DNA of 64,000 nt. It comes from Mixta intestinalis. GTDB taxonomy: Bacteria > Pseudomonadota > Gammaproteobacteria > Enterobacterales > Enterobacteriaceae. The stretch's first letter is position 1, and every line of letters begins with the position of its first letter. Of the stretch, positions 18,495-27,417 are shown piece by piece. The DNA lies in assembly GCF_009914055.1 (NCBI RefSeq), contig NZ_CP028271.1, positions 3,534,001 to 3,598,000 of the forward strand. The letters are read 5' to 3'. The notes beneath the pieces are model-generated. The model saw only the letters and a program-made list of their open reading frames with translations. It was not told the DNA's origin and ran no database searches. A program made the position numbers and the translations under genes.

Positions 18495-18527
18495 CCCTGT
18501 ACAATTTTTGCTCATCAGGAAATGATT

Positions 18528-20039
18528 ATGTCTACAGATAAAAAATATATTGTTGCGCTCGATCAGGGTACAACCAGCTCCCGCGCCGTGGTACTCGATC
18601 ATGACGCCAATATCGTTGCGGTTTCCCAGCGCGAATTTACCCAGATCTACCCAAAAGCGGGCTGGGTTGAGCACGATCCGTTAGATATCTGGGCATCACA
18701 AAGTTCCACACTGGTAGAGGTGCTGGCGCATGCGGATATTCGCTCCGATCAGATCGCCGCTATCGGTATCACCAACCAACGCGAAACGGCAATCGTCTGG
18801 GATAAAGAATCCGGCAAGCCTATCTACAATGCTATTGTCTGGCAGGATCCGCGTACCGCAGATTACTGTGAAAAACTGAAAAAAGAAGGGCTGGAAGAAT
18901 ATATCCAGCACACCACCGGCCTGGTCATTAACCCCTACTTCTCCGGCACCAAGGTAAAATGGATTCTGGACCATGTGGAAGGCGCACGTGACCGCGCTAA
19001 ACGCGGCGAACTGCTGTTCGGCACCGTGGATACCTGGCTTGTCTGGAAAATGACCCAGGGCCGGGTACATATCACCGATCACACTAACGCTTCCCGTACT
19101 ATGATGTACAACATTCACAAGCTGGAATGGGATCAGCGGATGCTGGATATCCTTGATATCCCGCGTGAAATGCTGCCGGAAGTAAAATCGTCCTCTGAGA
19201 TTTACGGTCAGACCAACATCGGCGGCAAAGGCGGCACCCGTATCCCAATCGCCGGTATCGCAGGCGATCAGCAGGCGGCTCTGTATGGCCAGCTCTGCGT
19301 ACAGCCCGGCATGGCGAAAAACACCTACGGCACCGGTTGCTTTATGCTGATGAATACCGGCACCGAAGCGGTAACGTCTACCCACGGCCTGCTCACCACC
19401 ATTGCCTGTGGGCCGCGCGGCGAAGTTAACTATGCGCTGGAAGGTGCGGTATTTATCGGCGGCGCGTCAATTCAGTGGCTGCGCGACGAAATGAAGCTGA
19501 TTAGCGATTCCGCTGACTCCGAATATTTCGCGATGAAAGTCAAAGATTCAAACGGGGTTTATATGGTGCCCGCCTTTACCGGCCTCGGCGCACCTTACTG
19601 GGATCCCTATGCGCGCGGCGCGCTGTTCGGTCTGACACGCGGCGCAAACGCAAATCATATTATCCGTGCCACGCTGGAATCCATCGCTTATCAAACCCGC
19701 GACGTGCTGGAGGCGATGCAAAACGATGCAAATACCCGCCTGCAATCGCTGCGCGTGGATGGCGGTGCGGTCGCCAACAACTTCCTGATGCAGTTCCAGT
19801 CCGATATTCTTGGCACGCGCGTAGAGCGTCCGGAAGTCCGTGAGGTGACCGCATTAGGCGCGGCTTATCTGGCCGGGTTGGCGGTGGGCTTCTGGCAGGA
19901 TCTGGATGAGGTACGTGCTAAATCGATTATCGAGCGCGAGTTCCGCCCCAGCATTGAAACCACCGAACGTAACTACCGCTACGCCGGTTGGAAAAAAGCC
20001 GTGGCCCGTGCTCAGGCGTGGGAAGATCACGAGTCATAA
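18528..20039 (+). CDS. glpK: Glycerol kinase
   Basis: 503 residues from the ATG at 18528 (MSTDKKYIVALDQGTT); the ATG two codons earlier is less like the family. The FGGY-kinase phosphate motif ALDQGTTSSRAVVLD is at the N terminus and GIAGDQQAALYGQLC lies near residue 250. It phosphorylates glycerol to glycerol 3-phosphate, trapping it in the cell, and in E. coli is inhibited by fructose 1,6-bisphosphate and unphosphorylated EIIA-Glc. It lies in the glpFKX operon. Confidence 0.98.
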   Translation: MSTDKKYIVALDQGTTSSRAVVLDHDANIVAVSQREFTQIYPKAGWVEHDPLDIWASQSSTLVEVLAHADIRSDQIAAIGITNQRETAIVWDKESGKPIYNAIVWQDPRTADYCEKLKKEGLEEYIQHTTGLVINPYFSGTKVKWILDHVEGARDRAKRGELLFGTVDTWLVWKMTQGRVHITDHTNASRTMMYNIHKLEWDQRMLDILDIPREMLPEVKSSSEIYGQTNIGGKGGTRIPIAGIAGDQQAALYGQLCVQPGMAKNTYGTGCFMLMNTGTEAVTSTHGLLTTIACGPRGEVNYALEGAVFIGGASIQWLRDEMKLISDSADSEYFAMKVKDSNGVYMVPAFTGLGAPYWDPYARGALFGLTRGANANHIIRATLESIAYQTRDVLEAMQNDANTRLQSLRVDGGAVANNFLMQFQSDILGTRVERPEVREVTALGAAYLAGLAVGFWQDLDEVRAKSIIEREFRPSIETTERNYRYAGWKKAVARAQAWEDHES

Positions 20040-20047
20040 TCCTTCAG

Positions 20048-20075
20048 GCCCGCACCCCAGCCGGTGCGGGCTTTT
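20048..20075 (+). terminator. Hairpin between glpK and glpX
   Basis: Nine-pair stem GCCCGCACC / GGTGCGGGC with a six-base loop and a short T4 run. It is likely a partial terminator or mRNA-processing hairpin that lowers glpX expression relative to glpFK. Confidence 0.7.
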
Positions 20076-20135
20076 CTCCCCCGGCTTCCCCGCTGTGATA
20101 CACTTTTGCCTCATTCGTTTTTGCAGAGGCTGGTG

Positions 20136-21146
20136 ATGAAACGAGAACTCGCCATTGAATTTTCCCGCGTGACCGAAGCGGCAGCGCTGGCTGGCTATAA
20201 GTGGCTGGGCCGCGGTGACAAGAATCTGGCTGACGGCGCAGCGGTTAATGCCATGCGCATCATGCTGAATAAAGTGGATATCGACGGACAGATCGTTATC
20301 GGAGAAGGTGAAATTGATGAAGCACCGATGCTCTATATCGGTGAGAAAGTCGGTACCGGCAACGGCGATGCGGTAGATATCGCTGTCGATCCCATCGAGG
20401 GTACACGCATGACCGCTATGGGCCAGGCAAATGCACTGGCGGTACTGGCGGTGGGCGACAGAGGCACGTTTCTGCACGCGCCCGATATGTACATGGAGAA
20501 GCTGATTGTCGGCCCCGGTGCCAAAGGCCATATCGATCTCGACCTGCCGCTGGAAACTAACCTGAAAAACATCGCTGCGGCATTAGGCAAAACGCTTAAC
20601 GAGCTGACGGTGACTATTCTGGCAAAACCGCGTCACGATGCGGTAATCAAGCAGATGCAGCAGCTGGGCGTGCGTATTTTCGCTATTCCCGATGGCGACG
20701 TTGCCGCCTCTATCCTCACCTGTATGCCCGATAGCGAAGTAGACGTGCTCTACGGCATCGGCGGCGCGCCGGAAGGCGTGGTTTCTGCGGCGGTCATCCG
20801 CGCGCTGGATGGCGATATGCAGGGACGCCTGCTGCCTCGTCATGAGGTGAAAGGCGAAAGCGAAGAAAATCGCCGCCTCGGCGAGCAGGAACTGGCACGC
20901 TGTCAGCAAATGGGCATCAACGCTAATCAGCGGCTGACGCTGGAGATGATGGCGCGCAATGACAATGTTATTTTCGCCGCCACCGGCATTACCAGCGGCG
21001 ACCTGCTGAAGGGCATTACGCGTCAGGGGAATATGGCGACCAGTGAAACCCTGCTGATTCGTGGCAAATCGCGCACTATTCGCCGTATCCAGTCAATTCA
21101 TTATCTGGATCGCAAGGATACGGCGTTGCAGCAGTGGCTACTGTAG
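20136..21146 (+). CDS. glpX: Fructose-1,6-bisphosphatase class II
   Basis: 336 residues from the ATG at 20136 (MKRELAIEFSRVTEAAALAG), the E. coli length. The metal-binding signature DIAVDPIEGTRMTAMG is near residue 84 and GEGEIDEAPMLYIGEKVG near residue 57. It hydrolyses fructose 1,6-bisphosphate in gluconeogenesis, consistent with growth on glycerol. The longer frame to 20064 overlaps the hairpin after glpK and is rejected. Third gene of the glp operon. Confidence 0.97.
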   Translation: MKRELAIEFSRVTEAAALAGYKWLGRGDKNLADGAAVNAMRIMLNKVDIDGQIVIGEGEIDEAPMLYIGEKVGTGNGDAVDIAVDPIEGTRMTAMGQANALAVLAVGDRGTFLHAPDMYMEKLIVGPGAKGHIDLDLPLETNLKNIAAALGKTLNELTVTILAKPRHDAVIKQMQQLGVRIFAIPDGDVAASILTCMPDSEVDVLYGIGGAPEGVVSAAVIRALDGDMQGRLLPRHEVKGESEENRRLGEQELARCQQMGINANQRLTLEMMARNDNVIFAATGITSGDLLKGITRQGNMATSETLLIRGKSRTIRRIQSIHYLDRKDTALQQWLL

Positions 21147-21149
21147 CAA

Positions 21150-22328
21150 TTAAACGGTCTGCGGCTCCGGGTTTTTAGAGAGCGGCCACCAGCATATCAG
21201 CATCAACAGGGTGGTCGCACACATCAGCATGCCGAGACTAAACTGGCTGTCCTGCGGCAGCAGCGCCGACAGCCAGGCTGCCAGACCAGAGCCAAGGTTT
21301 TGTAGCCCGCCAATCAGTGCCCCGGCGGTGCCCGCCAGCCAGGCGTAGGGTTCCATCGCGCCGGAGGTCGCCAGCGGAAACATCATGCCAGCGCCAAAGA
21401 AAAACAGTGAGGCCGGCACCAGCAGCGTCCAGGTGTTCATAATGCCAAACCATCCCGGCAGCCACATCAGCACTGACGCCAGAAGACAGCTGTTCACCGC
21501 ATACCACATCAGCGTATGAAAACTTTTATCGTCACGCCCGGCAAACCAGGCACCAAAAAAGGCCGCCGGAATCGGCAGGATAAACAGAATGCTGATGGTC
21601 ATCGCATCCAGCCCCAGCGCCCCGCCCATCAGTACGCCGCAGCTCGACTCATACAGCGCAATCCCCGCCAGCGCACCGATCAGTATCAGCAAATAGCGAA
21701 CAAAGATGCGATCGCGCAGCAGCGGACGGTAGCGGGAAAACAGCGGGCGCGCTTCGCTTTGCTGTGGACGGGTTTCTGGCAGCCAGTACGCCATCGCGCC
21801 GGTAACCAGCAGACAGAGCAGTAGCATGAACACAAAGCAGGCGTGCCAGCCAAACATCTGCGTTAACAGCGCGCCAATCATCGGCGCTACCAGCGGGCTA
21901 AACAGAATGCCCATATTCAGCAGGCTGTTCGCCCGGCGCAGCGCGCTCCCTGAATAGAGATCGCGTGGCATAGTACGCGCCATAACGCCCCCGACGCCGG
22001 TGCCCAGCCCCTGCACCGCACTGGCCACCACCAGCCAGTTAATCGACGGGGATAACAGCGCCCCAAGCGCGCCGACCATAAAGACGCACATCCCCATTAA
22101 AATCACCGGGCGACGCCCGATGCTGTCCGACAGCGGCCCATAAAACAGTTGCGATCCGCCATAAGTCATCAGATAAGCAGCCATAACGCGCTGCATCACG
22201 CCATCACGCACGTTAAAGGATTCCGCGATAATAGACATCGCCGGGACATAGATGGTTTGCGCCATTTGCCCTACCGCGACCAACACAATCAGCATCAGTA
22301 ACAGATGTCCGTTTTCTACTTTTTTCAT
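21150..22328 (-). CDS. emrD: Multidrug efflux MFS transporter EmrD
   Basis: 392 residues with twelve predicted membrane helices and the major facilitator motif A (GPLSDSIGRRPVILMG, near residue 60). It starts MKKVENGHLLLMLIVLVAVG, like E. coli EmrD, which exports uncouplers and detergents by proton antiport. It is convergent with glpX, with only 3 bases between the stops; E. coli keeps emrD elsewhere (near ivbL), so its place here between glpX and fpr differs from E. coli K-12. Confidence 0.88.
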   Translation of the reverse strand: MKKVENGHLLLMLIVLVAVGQMAQTIYVPAMSIIAESFNVRDGVMQRVMAAYLMTYGGSQLFYGPLSDSIGRRPVILMGMCVFMVGALGALLSPSINWLVVASAVQGLGTGVGGVMARTMPRDLYSGSALRRANSLLNMGILFSPLVAPMIGALLTQMFGWHACFVFMLLLCLLVTGAMAYWLPETRPQQSEARPLFSRYRPLLRDRIFVRYLLILIGALAGIALYESSCGVLMGGALGLDAMTISILFILPIPAAFFGAWFAGRDDKSFHTLMWYAVNSCLLASVLMWLPGWFGIMNTWTLLVPASLFFFGAGMMFPLATSGAMEPYAWLAGTAGALIGGLQNLGSGLAAWLSALLPQDSQFSLGMLMCATTLLMLICWWPLSKNPEPQTV

Positions 22329-22631
22329 GGCTACTCAGACGAAATTTCAGAATGAAAACCCACCGTTTAGCAAATATGCAGCTAATCAGAAGGTCAAACA
22401 GGATTGATGGCGGCAAAAATATCAGGTTGCGTCAGGAAAGGAACAGCGAGGGCGAAAAGATATTTTGCTCTTGTGGCAGCAGAAATTGCCCTTATTTGTA
22501 AAACTAACTATACGGGCGCACAAAGTGTCGCCTGTTTTTGTCGCTCAGAGCTTTCCTGTCCCGCCCGGGCTGGAAAAAGAGGCGCGGAGTGGCGAAGATA
22601 GGCGCAAAGCTAACAGGACGGAGAAAGGTCA
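22329..22631. other. emrD-fpr intergenic region
   Basis: 303 bases between divergent emrD and fpr. It must hold both promoters. E. coli fpr is activated by SoxS, but I do not find a soxbox I would stand behind; the AT-rich stretch around 22457-22510 is the most promoter-like part. Confidence 0.5.
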
Positions 22632-23378
22632 ATGGCTGAATGGGTTAATGGCAAAGTGGTTGACGTCACAAACTGGACGGAAAATCTGTTCAGTATCAAA
22701 GTGAATGCGCCCGTTGCCCCTTTTACTGCCGGTCAGTTCGCTAAGCTGGCGCTGGAAATTGATGGTGAACGCGTCCAGCGCGCTTACTCCTATGTCAGCG
22801 CGCCTGATAATCCCGATTTAGAATTTTATCTAGTCAACGTGCCGGAAGGTAAGCTCAGCCCCAGACTGCATGCGCTTCAGCCGGGCGATCAAATCATGGT
22901 AACGAAAGAGGCCGCCGGATTTTTCGTACTGAACGAGGTGCCGGAATGCGAGACGCTGTGGATGCTGGCGACCGGTACGGCGATTGGCCCTTATCTCTCC
23001 ATTTTACAGCAGGGTGAAGGCCTGACACGTTTCCGCCATATTGTGCTGGTTCATGCGGCTCGCTACGCCGCTGATTTAAGCTATCTGCCGATGATGCAGC
23101 AACTGGTGGAACGTTATCAGGGCCAGCTCCGCATTCAGACGGTGGTCAGCCGTGAAGAAGCGCCGGGTTCGCTAACCGGACGCGTCCCGGCGCTGATTGA
23201 AAACGGCAGCCTGGAACGCGCCGTTGGCCTGCCGATGGACGCACAGAGCAGCCATATTATGCTGTGCGGCAACCCGCAGATGGTGCGCGATACCCAGCAA
23301 CTGCTGAAAGATACGCGGGGGATGCAAAAACATCTGCGTCGTAAGCCAGGTCATATCACCAGTGAGCACTACTGGTAA
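22632..23378 (+). CDS. fpr: Ferredoxin/flavodoxin-NADP+ reductase
   Basis: 248 residues, the usual length. The FAD-binding motif RAYSYVSAP is near residue 50, NADP-binding LATGTAIGPYLSILQ near residue 115 and the C-terminal VYW-type end (ITSEHYW) is present. It passes electrons between NADPH and ferredoxin or flavodoxin, supplying radical enzymes such as BioB and helping redox-stress recovery. The RBS GGAGAAAGG precedes the ATG. Order fpr-yiiR-yiiQ-tpiA is as in E. coli. Confidence 0.97.
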   Translation: MAEWVNGKVVDVTNWTENLFSIKVNAPVAPFTAGQFAKLALEIDGERVQRAYSYVSAPDNPDLEFYLVNVPEGKLSPRLHALQPGDQIMVTKEAAGFFVLNEVPECETLWMLATGTAIGPYLSILQQGEGLTRFRHIVLVHAARYAADLSYLPMMQQLVERYQGQLRIQTVVSREEAPGSLTGRVPALIENGSLERAVGLPMDAQSSHIMLCGNPQMVRDTQQLLKDTRGMQKHLRRKPGHITSEHYW

Positions 23379-23384
23379 CCAACC

Positions 23385-23819
23385 TCAGGCGCGGCGTTTG
23401 TGGAAGAAGTCTACGTGCTGCGCCACCTGACCAAAACGGTTCTCGCCTGGCGATCCTTTCATCACGCCCAGTTCAATTAGCATGATGACCAGAATCAGTG
23501 ACGGGGCGAAACGCCCCAGCGCCCACTGCCAGCCGGAACCCAGTACGCTCCAGTTTCCTGCCAAAAGTATCCAGGCAACGATCAGCAGCAGCGCCCAGTA
23601 ACCGCGATGGTTACGATCGTGCAAACGCTTGACCAACACGGCACTGGCAGGCCACAGCAGGCACACGACGCAGAAGGCTGCCGTTTGTGTATCGAGCAGG
23701 CCATTTCCGGCAAAGACGAATAACGCCGTCATGGTTAACAGCCAGACTATCTGCCAAATCCAGAAGTCTCGTCGCCCCAGGCGACCGCGCCAGGAAAAAC
23801 ACCATTGCTGTAGCGTCAT
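23385..23819 (-). CDS. yiiR: DUF805 family inner membrane protein YiiR
   Basis: 144 residues with about four membrane helices and the DUF805 N-terminal pattern CFSWRGRLGRRDFWIW followed by KRLHDRNHRGYWALL. The family is small integral membrane proteins of unknown function. Position between fpr and yiiQ matches E. coli yiiR, which supports the name. No function can be inferred. Confidence 0.88.
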   Translation of the reverse strand: MTLQQWCFSWRGRLGRRDFWIWQIVWLLTMTALFVFAGNGLLDTQTAAFCVVCLLWPASAVLVKRLHDRNHRGYWALLLIVAWILLAGNWSVLGSGWQWALGRFAPSLILVIMLIELGVMKGSPGENRFGQVAQHVDFFHKRRA

Positions 23820-23923
23820 ATTTTCGTCCCGAGGAAAACTATAAAATGGCCGCCGCAGCTTTTGACTTTGGCAGGTAAAAACCGTTCTAATCTGGGCTGA
23901 GTTTACTGGACAGGGCAGAAAAA

Positions 23924-24526
23924 ATGAAGAAAGCGCCAGGCATGTTGCTGACGCCCATCCTGATACTGACCGCGTTATTCATGGGCACCGTAGCGCGAGC
24001 CGATGAGGCTGCGGCACGTCATGAATCGCTCCCTACCGCGCCCTATCTTCTGCCGGGCGCGCCGACGTTCGACATGACTATTGCTCAGTTTCGGGAAAAG
24101 TACAACGCGGCGAATCCATCACTACCGCTCAGCGAATACCGCGCTATCGACAGCCGTCTTGATAAAAGTAATTTAACCCGTGCCGCCAGCAAGATCAGCG
24201 AAACGCTCTACGCCTCTACCGCACTGGAGCCAGGCACCGGGAAAATAAAAACGTTACAGATTACCTGGCTGCCGATTCCCGGCCCGGAAGAGCAGGCGGC
24301 GAAGAATCAAGCGCGTGCCTATATGACGGTGCTGATGCGCTTCTTTTCGCCTGGTCGTTCGCTGGAAGAGTGCAGCAAACGGTTAGATGAATTGTTGAGC
24401 AAAGGCAAAGGTGCCCGCTATTATGCACAGACAGAGGGCGCGCTACGCTTTGTGGTGGCAGATAACGGTGAAAAGGGGCTAACTTTCGCCGTTGAACCGA
24501 TTAAGCTTTCGCTATCGGCACCTTAA
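23924..24526 (+). CDS. yiiQ: DUF1454 family periplasmic protein YiiQ
   Basis: 200 residues with a cleavable signal peptide (MLLTPILILTALFMGTVARA, cleavage near residue 26). The mature part matches the DUF1454 family as placed in E. coli directly upstream of tpiA. Its role is unknown. A good GACAGGGCAG leader precedes the ATG. It has its own promoter region in the 104-base gap from yiiR, from which it diverges. Confidence 0.88.
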   Translation: MKKAPGMLLTPILILTALFMGTVARADEAAARHESLPTAPYLLPGAPTFDMTIAQFREKYNAANPSLPLSEYRAIDSRLDKSNLTRAASKISETLYASTALEPGTGKIKTLQITWLPIPGPEEQAAKNQARAYMTVLMRFFSPGRSLEECSKRLDELLSKGKGARYYAQTEGALRFVVADNGEKGLTFAVEPIKLSLSAP

Positions 24527-24649
24527 ACGTCGCGGCAAAAATGACGAAAAACAAAGCCATTCAGGTTCAAGATCTCTATACTGTCTGGCAGACATCGCTG
24601 TCTTACGGCAGTGTACTTTCCTGGTATTGCGTTACACGTGGAGGATATG

Positions 24650-25414
24650 ATGCGACATCCGTTAGTTATGGGTAACTGGAAGCTGAACGGCAGCAAAAAA
24701 ATGGTCAGCGAGCTGATCGACGGCCTGCGTAAAGAGCTAAGCGCCGTTCAGGGCTGTGGCGTCGCCATCGCCCCGCCGGTGATGTATCTGGATCAGGCAC
24801 AGCAGGCGCTGGGCGATAGCCAGATCGCACTGGGCGCTCAGAACGTTGACGTGAACCTGTCCGGCGCGTTTACCGGCGAAGTTTCTGCCGACATGCTGAA
24901 AGATATCGGCGCGCGTTACATCATTATCGGCCACTCAGAACGCCGTACCTACCATAAAGAAAGCGACGAATTTATCGCGAAAAAATTCGCCGTGCTGAAA
25001 GCCGCGGGCCTGACGCCGGTTCTCTGCATCGGTGAAACCGAAGCGGAAAACGAAGCGGGTAAAACGGAAGAAGTTTGCGCACGTCAGATCGATGCCGTAC
25101 TGGAAACACAGGGCGCAGAAGCCTTTAACGGCGTGGTTATCGCTTACGAACCTGTCTGGGCCATCGGCACCGGCAAATCTGCAACGCCTGCTCAGGCACA
25201 GGCGGTACATAAGTTTATCCGTGACCATATCGCTAAAAAAGATGCGAAAGTGGCTGAACAGGTCATTATCCAGTATGGCGGTTCCGTTAACGATAAAAAT
25301 GCCGCTGAGCTGTTTGCCCAGCCGGACATCGACGGCGCGCTGGTTGGCGGTGCTTCACTGAAGGCTGACGCCTTCGCCGTTATCGTGAAGGCAGCTGCTG
25401 CGGCAAAAGCCTGA
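24650..25414 (+). CDS. tpiA: Triose-phosphate isomerase
   Basis: 254 residues from the ATG at 24650 (MRHPLVMGNWKLNGSKK), with a GGAGG ribosome binding site at 24640-24644. Catalytic features: substrate Lys in NWKLNG, electrophile His in IIIGHSERRTY and base Glu in IAYEPVWAIGTGK. It interconverts dihydroxyacetone phosphate and glyceraldehyde 3-phosphate in glycolysis. Convergent with cdh; the stops are four bases apart. Confidence 0.98.
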   Translation: MRHPLVMGNWKLNGSKKMVSELIDGLRKELSAVQGCGVAIAPPVMYLDQAQQALGDSQIALGAQNVDVNLSGAFTGEVSADMLKDIGARYIIIGHSERRTYHKESDEFIAKKFAVLKAAGLTPVLCIGETEAENEAGKTEEVCARQIDAVLETQGAEAFNGVVIAYEPVWAIGTGKSATPAQAQAVHKFIRDHIAKKDAKVAEQVIIQYGGSVNDKNAAELFAQPDIDGALVGGASLKADAFAVIVKAAAAAKA

Positions 25415-25418
25415 TGAT

Positions 25419-26210
25419 CTACGGGCGGCCCTGCGCCGCCCGTTGCTCTGTTATCGGTTGCAGAATCGCGCACTGGTGATCCTGTAGCGCCTCCGCCGAT
25501 GCCCTGTTCAGCCTTAACCAGTCACGCTTAATCGCCATTAACGCCAGCCTGCCATCCGGCAGCGTCGTCAGCGCCAGACCATATTTTCCCATTTCCCGCT
25601 GCGCCTGCGGCACCTCATACGCCAGATGCATAAACCCGCTTTGCTGCTTCAGCTCCGCAGCCGTCAGAGCACGAATCAGCCAGTCACGATCGCCTAATGG
25701 ATAATGCTGCCAGCGTTCATTCAACCGTGGAGCCAGCTGATTTAATTGCTGACGAATATCAGCTCGTAAACAGGAGATATGAATATGCAGCTGGTTTTGC
25801 GTGCGGCCAAATTCCGAATTAACGGACAGAGAAATCGCGCTGTCAGGCAGTGGTGCGCCATAGCGTATCGACAACAGGCTACGCTGCTGCCACGCCAGCG
25901 TTAAAAAATCAGGCGTCGTATTATCGAGCAGTGCCGGGCTTTCGATGCCGCTGATGCGCGCTATCGGCATTAGCAGATATTGTAGCGGGCCATTACGGTC
26001 TTTCAGCGTAACGAAGCCCTGCGCAACGTCCACGCGCTCACAGGGAGAAGGATTGTTCTTCTGTAACTGTCCAGAAACGCACTGCTGGCTGATGATCTGC
26101 CACAGCGCGTTGCCGTTATGGTGAAAGCGCCAGAGCGCAAAAGTGAGCGTGAGTAGAATTAACAGAATAACAACCGCAACCAATTTAAGCGCGCGGGCTG
26201 GTACAGGCAT
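25419..26210 (-). CDS. cdh: CDP-diacylglycerol diphosphatase
   Basis: 263 residues with one N-terminal membrane anchor (LKLVAVVILLILLTLTFALW) and the Cdh core, including the HIT-like histidine motif NQLHIHISCLRADI near residue 155. The enzyme hydrolyses CDP-diacylglycerol to phosphatidate and CMP. It lies between tpiA and sbp as in E. coli. A GC-rich inverted repeat (25422-25442) falls in its 3' coding end and may fold in both convergent mRNAs. Confidence 0.93.
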   Translation of the reverse strand: MPVPARALKLVAVVILLILLTLTFALWRFHHNGNALWQIISQQCVSGQLQKNNPSPCERVDVAQGFVTLKDRNGPLQYLLMPIARISGIESPALLDNTTPDFLTLAWQQRSLLSIRYGAPLPDSAISLSVNSEFGRTQNQLHIHISCLRADIRQQLNQLAPRLNERWQHYPLGDRDWLIRALTAAELKQQSGFMHLAYEVPQAQREMGKYGLALTTLPDGRLALMAIKRDWLRLNRASAEALQDHQCAILQPITEQRAAQGRP

Positions 26211-26287
26211 GGCGGCTTCTCCGTATTTAACCAGTGGCGATCTCGGCCAGCGAGAACCGCCACGGTAACGCCTACGGAGCCGCTTGC

Positions 26288-27277
26288 TTAACGCTGCATA
26301 ATCTTATCGTAGGTGCCGCCATCAGCGAAGTGTGTTTTTTGCGCGGCGGTCCAGCCACCAAACTTATCGTCAATGGTGAACAGCTTCAGCGGCGTAAAGG
26401 TGCTGGCATATTTTTTCGCAACCTCAGCATCACGAGGACGATAGTAGTTTTGCGCAGCTATCGCCTGCCCTTCCGGCGAATAAAGGTAGTTCAGGTAATC
26501 ATTCGCAACTTTACGCGTATCACGCTCATCTACCACGCGATCGACGACGGAAACCGTCGGCTCCGCCAGGATAGATTCGCTTGGTGTCACAATCTCAAAC
26601 TGATCTTTACCCAGCTTATTCACCGCCAGGTAAGCTTCGTTTTCCCACGCGATCAGCACATCGCCAATGCCGCGCTCAACGAAGGTGTTGGTAGCGCCGC
26701 GTGCGCCAGAATCCTGTACCTCAACGTTTTTAAACAGCGCTTTGACGAATTCCTGCGCCTTCGCCTGATCGCCGTTGTTTTGATCGAGCGCATAACCCCA
26801 GGCAGCCAGATAGTTCCAGCGTGCGCCGCCGGAGGTTTTCGGGTTCGGCGTAATAACCGAAACGCCCGGCTTCAGCAAATCGGGCCAGTCGTGAATCTGC
26901 TTCGGGTTGCCTTTGCGTACCAGGAAAACAATGGTAGAGGTGTAAGGTGCGGAGTTGTGGGGCAGGCGCTTAACCCAGGCTTTATCAATACGACCGCGAG
27001 CGGCAATAGCATCAATATCAGAAGCCAGCGCCAGCGTGACCACATCTGCGCGGATACCGTTAATGACCGAGGTCGCCTGCTTGCCGGAGCCGCCATGCGA
27101 CTGGCGAATGACCACGTTATCGCCTGTTTCCTGCTTATAGTGAGCGCTAAACGCCTTATTATATTGCTCGTACAGCTCACGCGTCGGATCGTAAGAAACG
27201 TTCAGCAGCTGGATATCTTTTGCCAGTACGCTGGTTGACGCCAGTAAAACCGCCAGGCCCACACTCCACTTATTCAT
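26288..27277 (-). CDS. sbp: Periplasmic sulfate-binding protein
   Basis: 329 residues with a signal peptide (MNKWSVGLAVLLASTSVLA) and the Sbp/CysP family start KDIQLLNVSYDPTRELYEQYN. Sulfate-binding Ser/Gly region QSHGGSGKQATSVINGI follows near residue 60. It delivers sulfate to the CysTWA permease encoded elsewhere and in E. coli is controlled by CysB. Adjacent to pfkA as in E. coli. Confidence 0.97.
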   Translation of the reverse strand: MNKWSVGLAVLLASTSVLAKDIQLLNVSYDPTRELYEQYNKAFSAHYKQETGDNVVIRQSHGGSGKQATSVINGIRADVVTLALASDIDAIAARGRIDKAWVKRLPHNSAPYTSTIVFLVRKGNPKQIHDWPDLLKPGVSVITPNPKTSGGARWNYLAAWGYALDQNNGDQAKAQEFVKALFKNVEVQDSGARGATNTFVERGIGDVLIAWENEAYLAVNKLGKDQFEIVTPSESILAEPTVSVVDRVVDERDTRKVANDYLNYLYSPEGQAIAAQNYYRPRDAEVAKKYASTFTPLKLFTIDDKFGGWTAAQKTHFADGGTYDKIMQR

Positions 27278-27381
27278 TTCACGCTCTCCCGAAAATTTAT
27301 TAACGAAAGCGTGACATAAAGCGCACGGCGTATTAAAGAATTAAAAAACAGGAATTATTACTTTATGGAATATAGCAAAGG

Positions 27382-27408
27382 AAAAAAAGGCGCTGACCAT
27401 GCAGCGCC
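27382..27408 (-). terminator. Terminator after pfkA
   Basis: Read on the minus strand: stem GGCGCTG / CAGCGCC with a short loop, then a T7 run, ten bases beyond the pfkA stop. Confidence 0.85.
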
Positions 27409-27417
27409 CTGACATCA

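Noticed and set aside
18696..19385. 229-codon open frame antisense to glpK
   Set aside because: Shadow of a highly conserved gene with high GC third positions.
25422..25442. GC-rich inverted repeat taken for a tpiA terminator
   Set aside because: No T tract follows, and it lies in the coding 3' end of cdh; noted only in the cdh entry.
26234..27238. 334-codon open frame antisense to sbp
   Set aside because: It lies fully over a confident gene, shows no protein family and no ribosome binding site.
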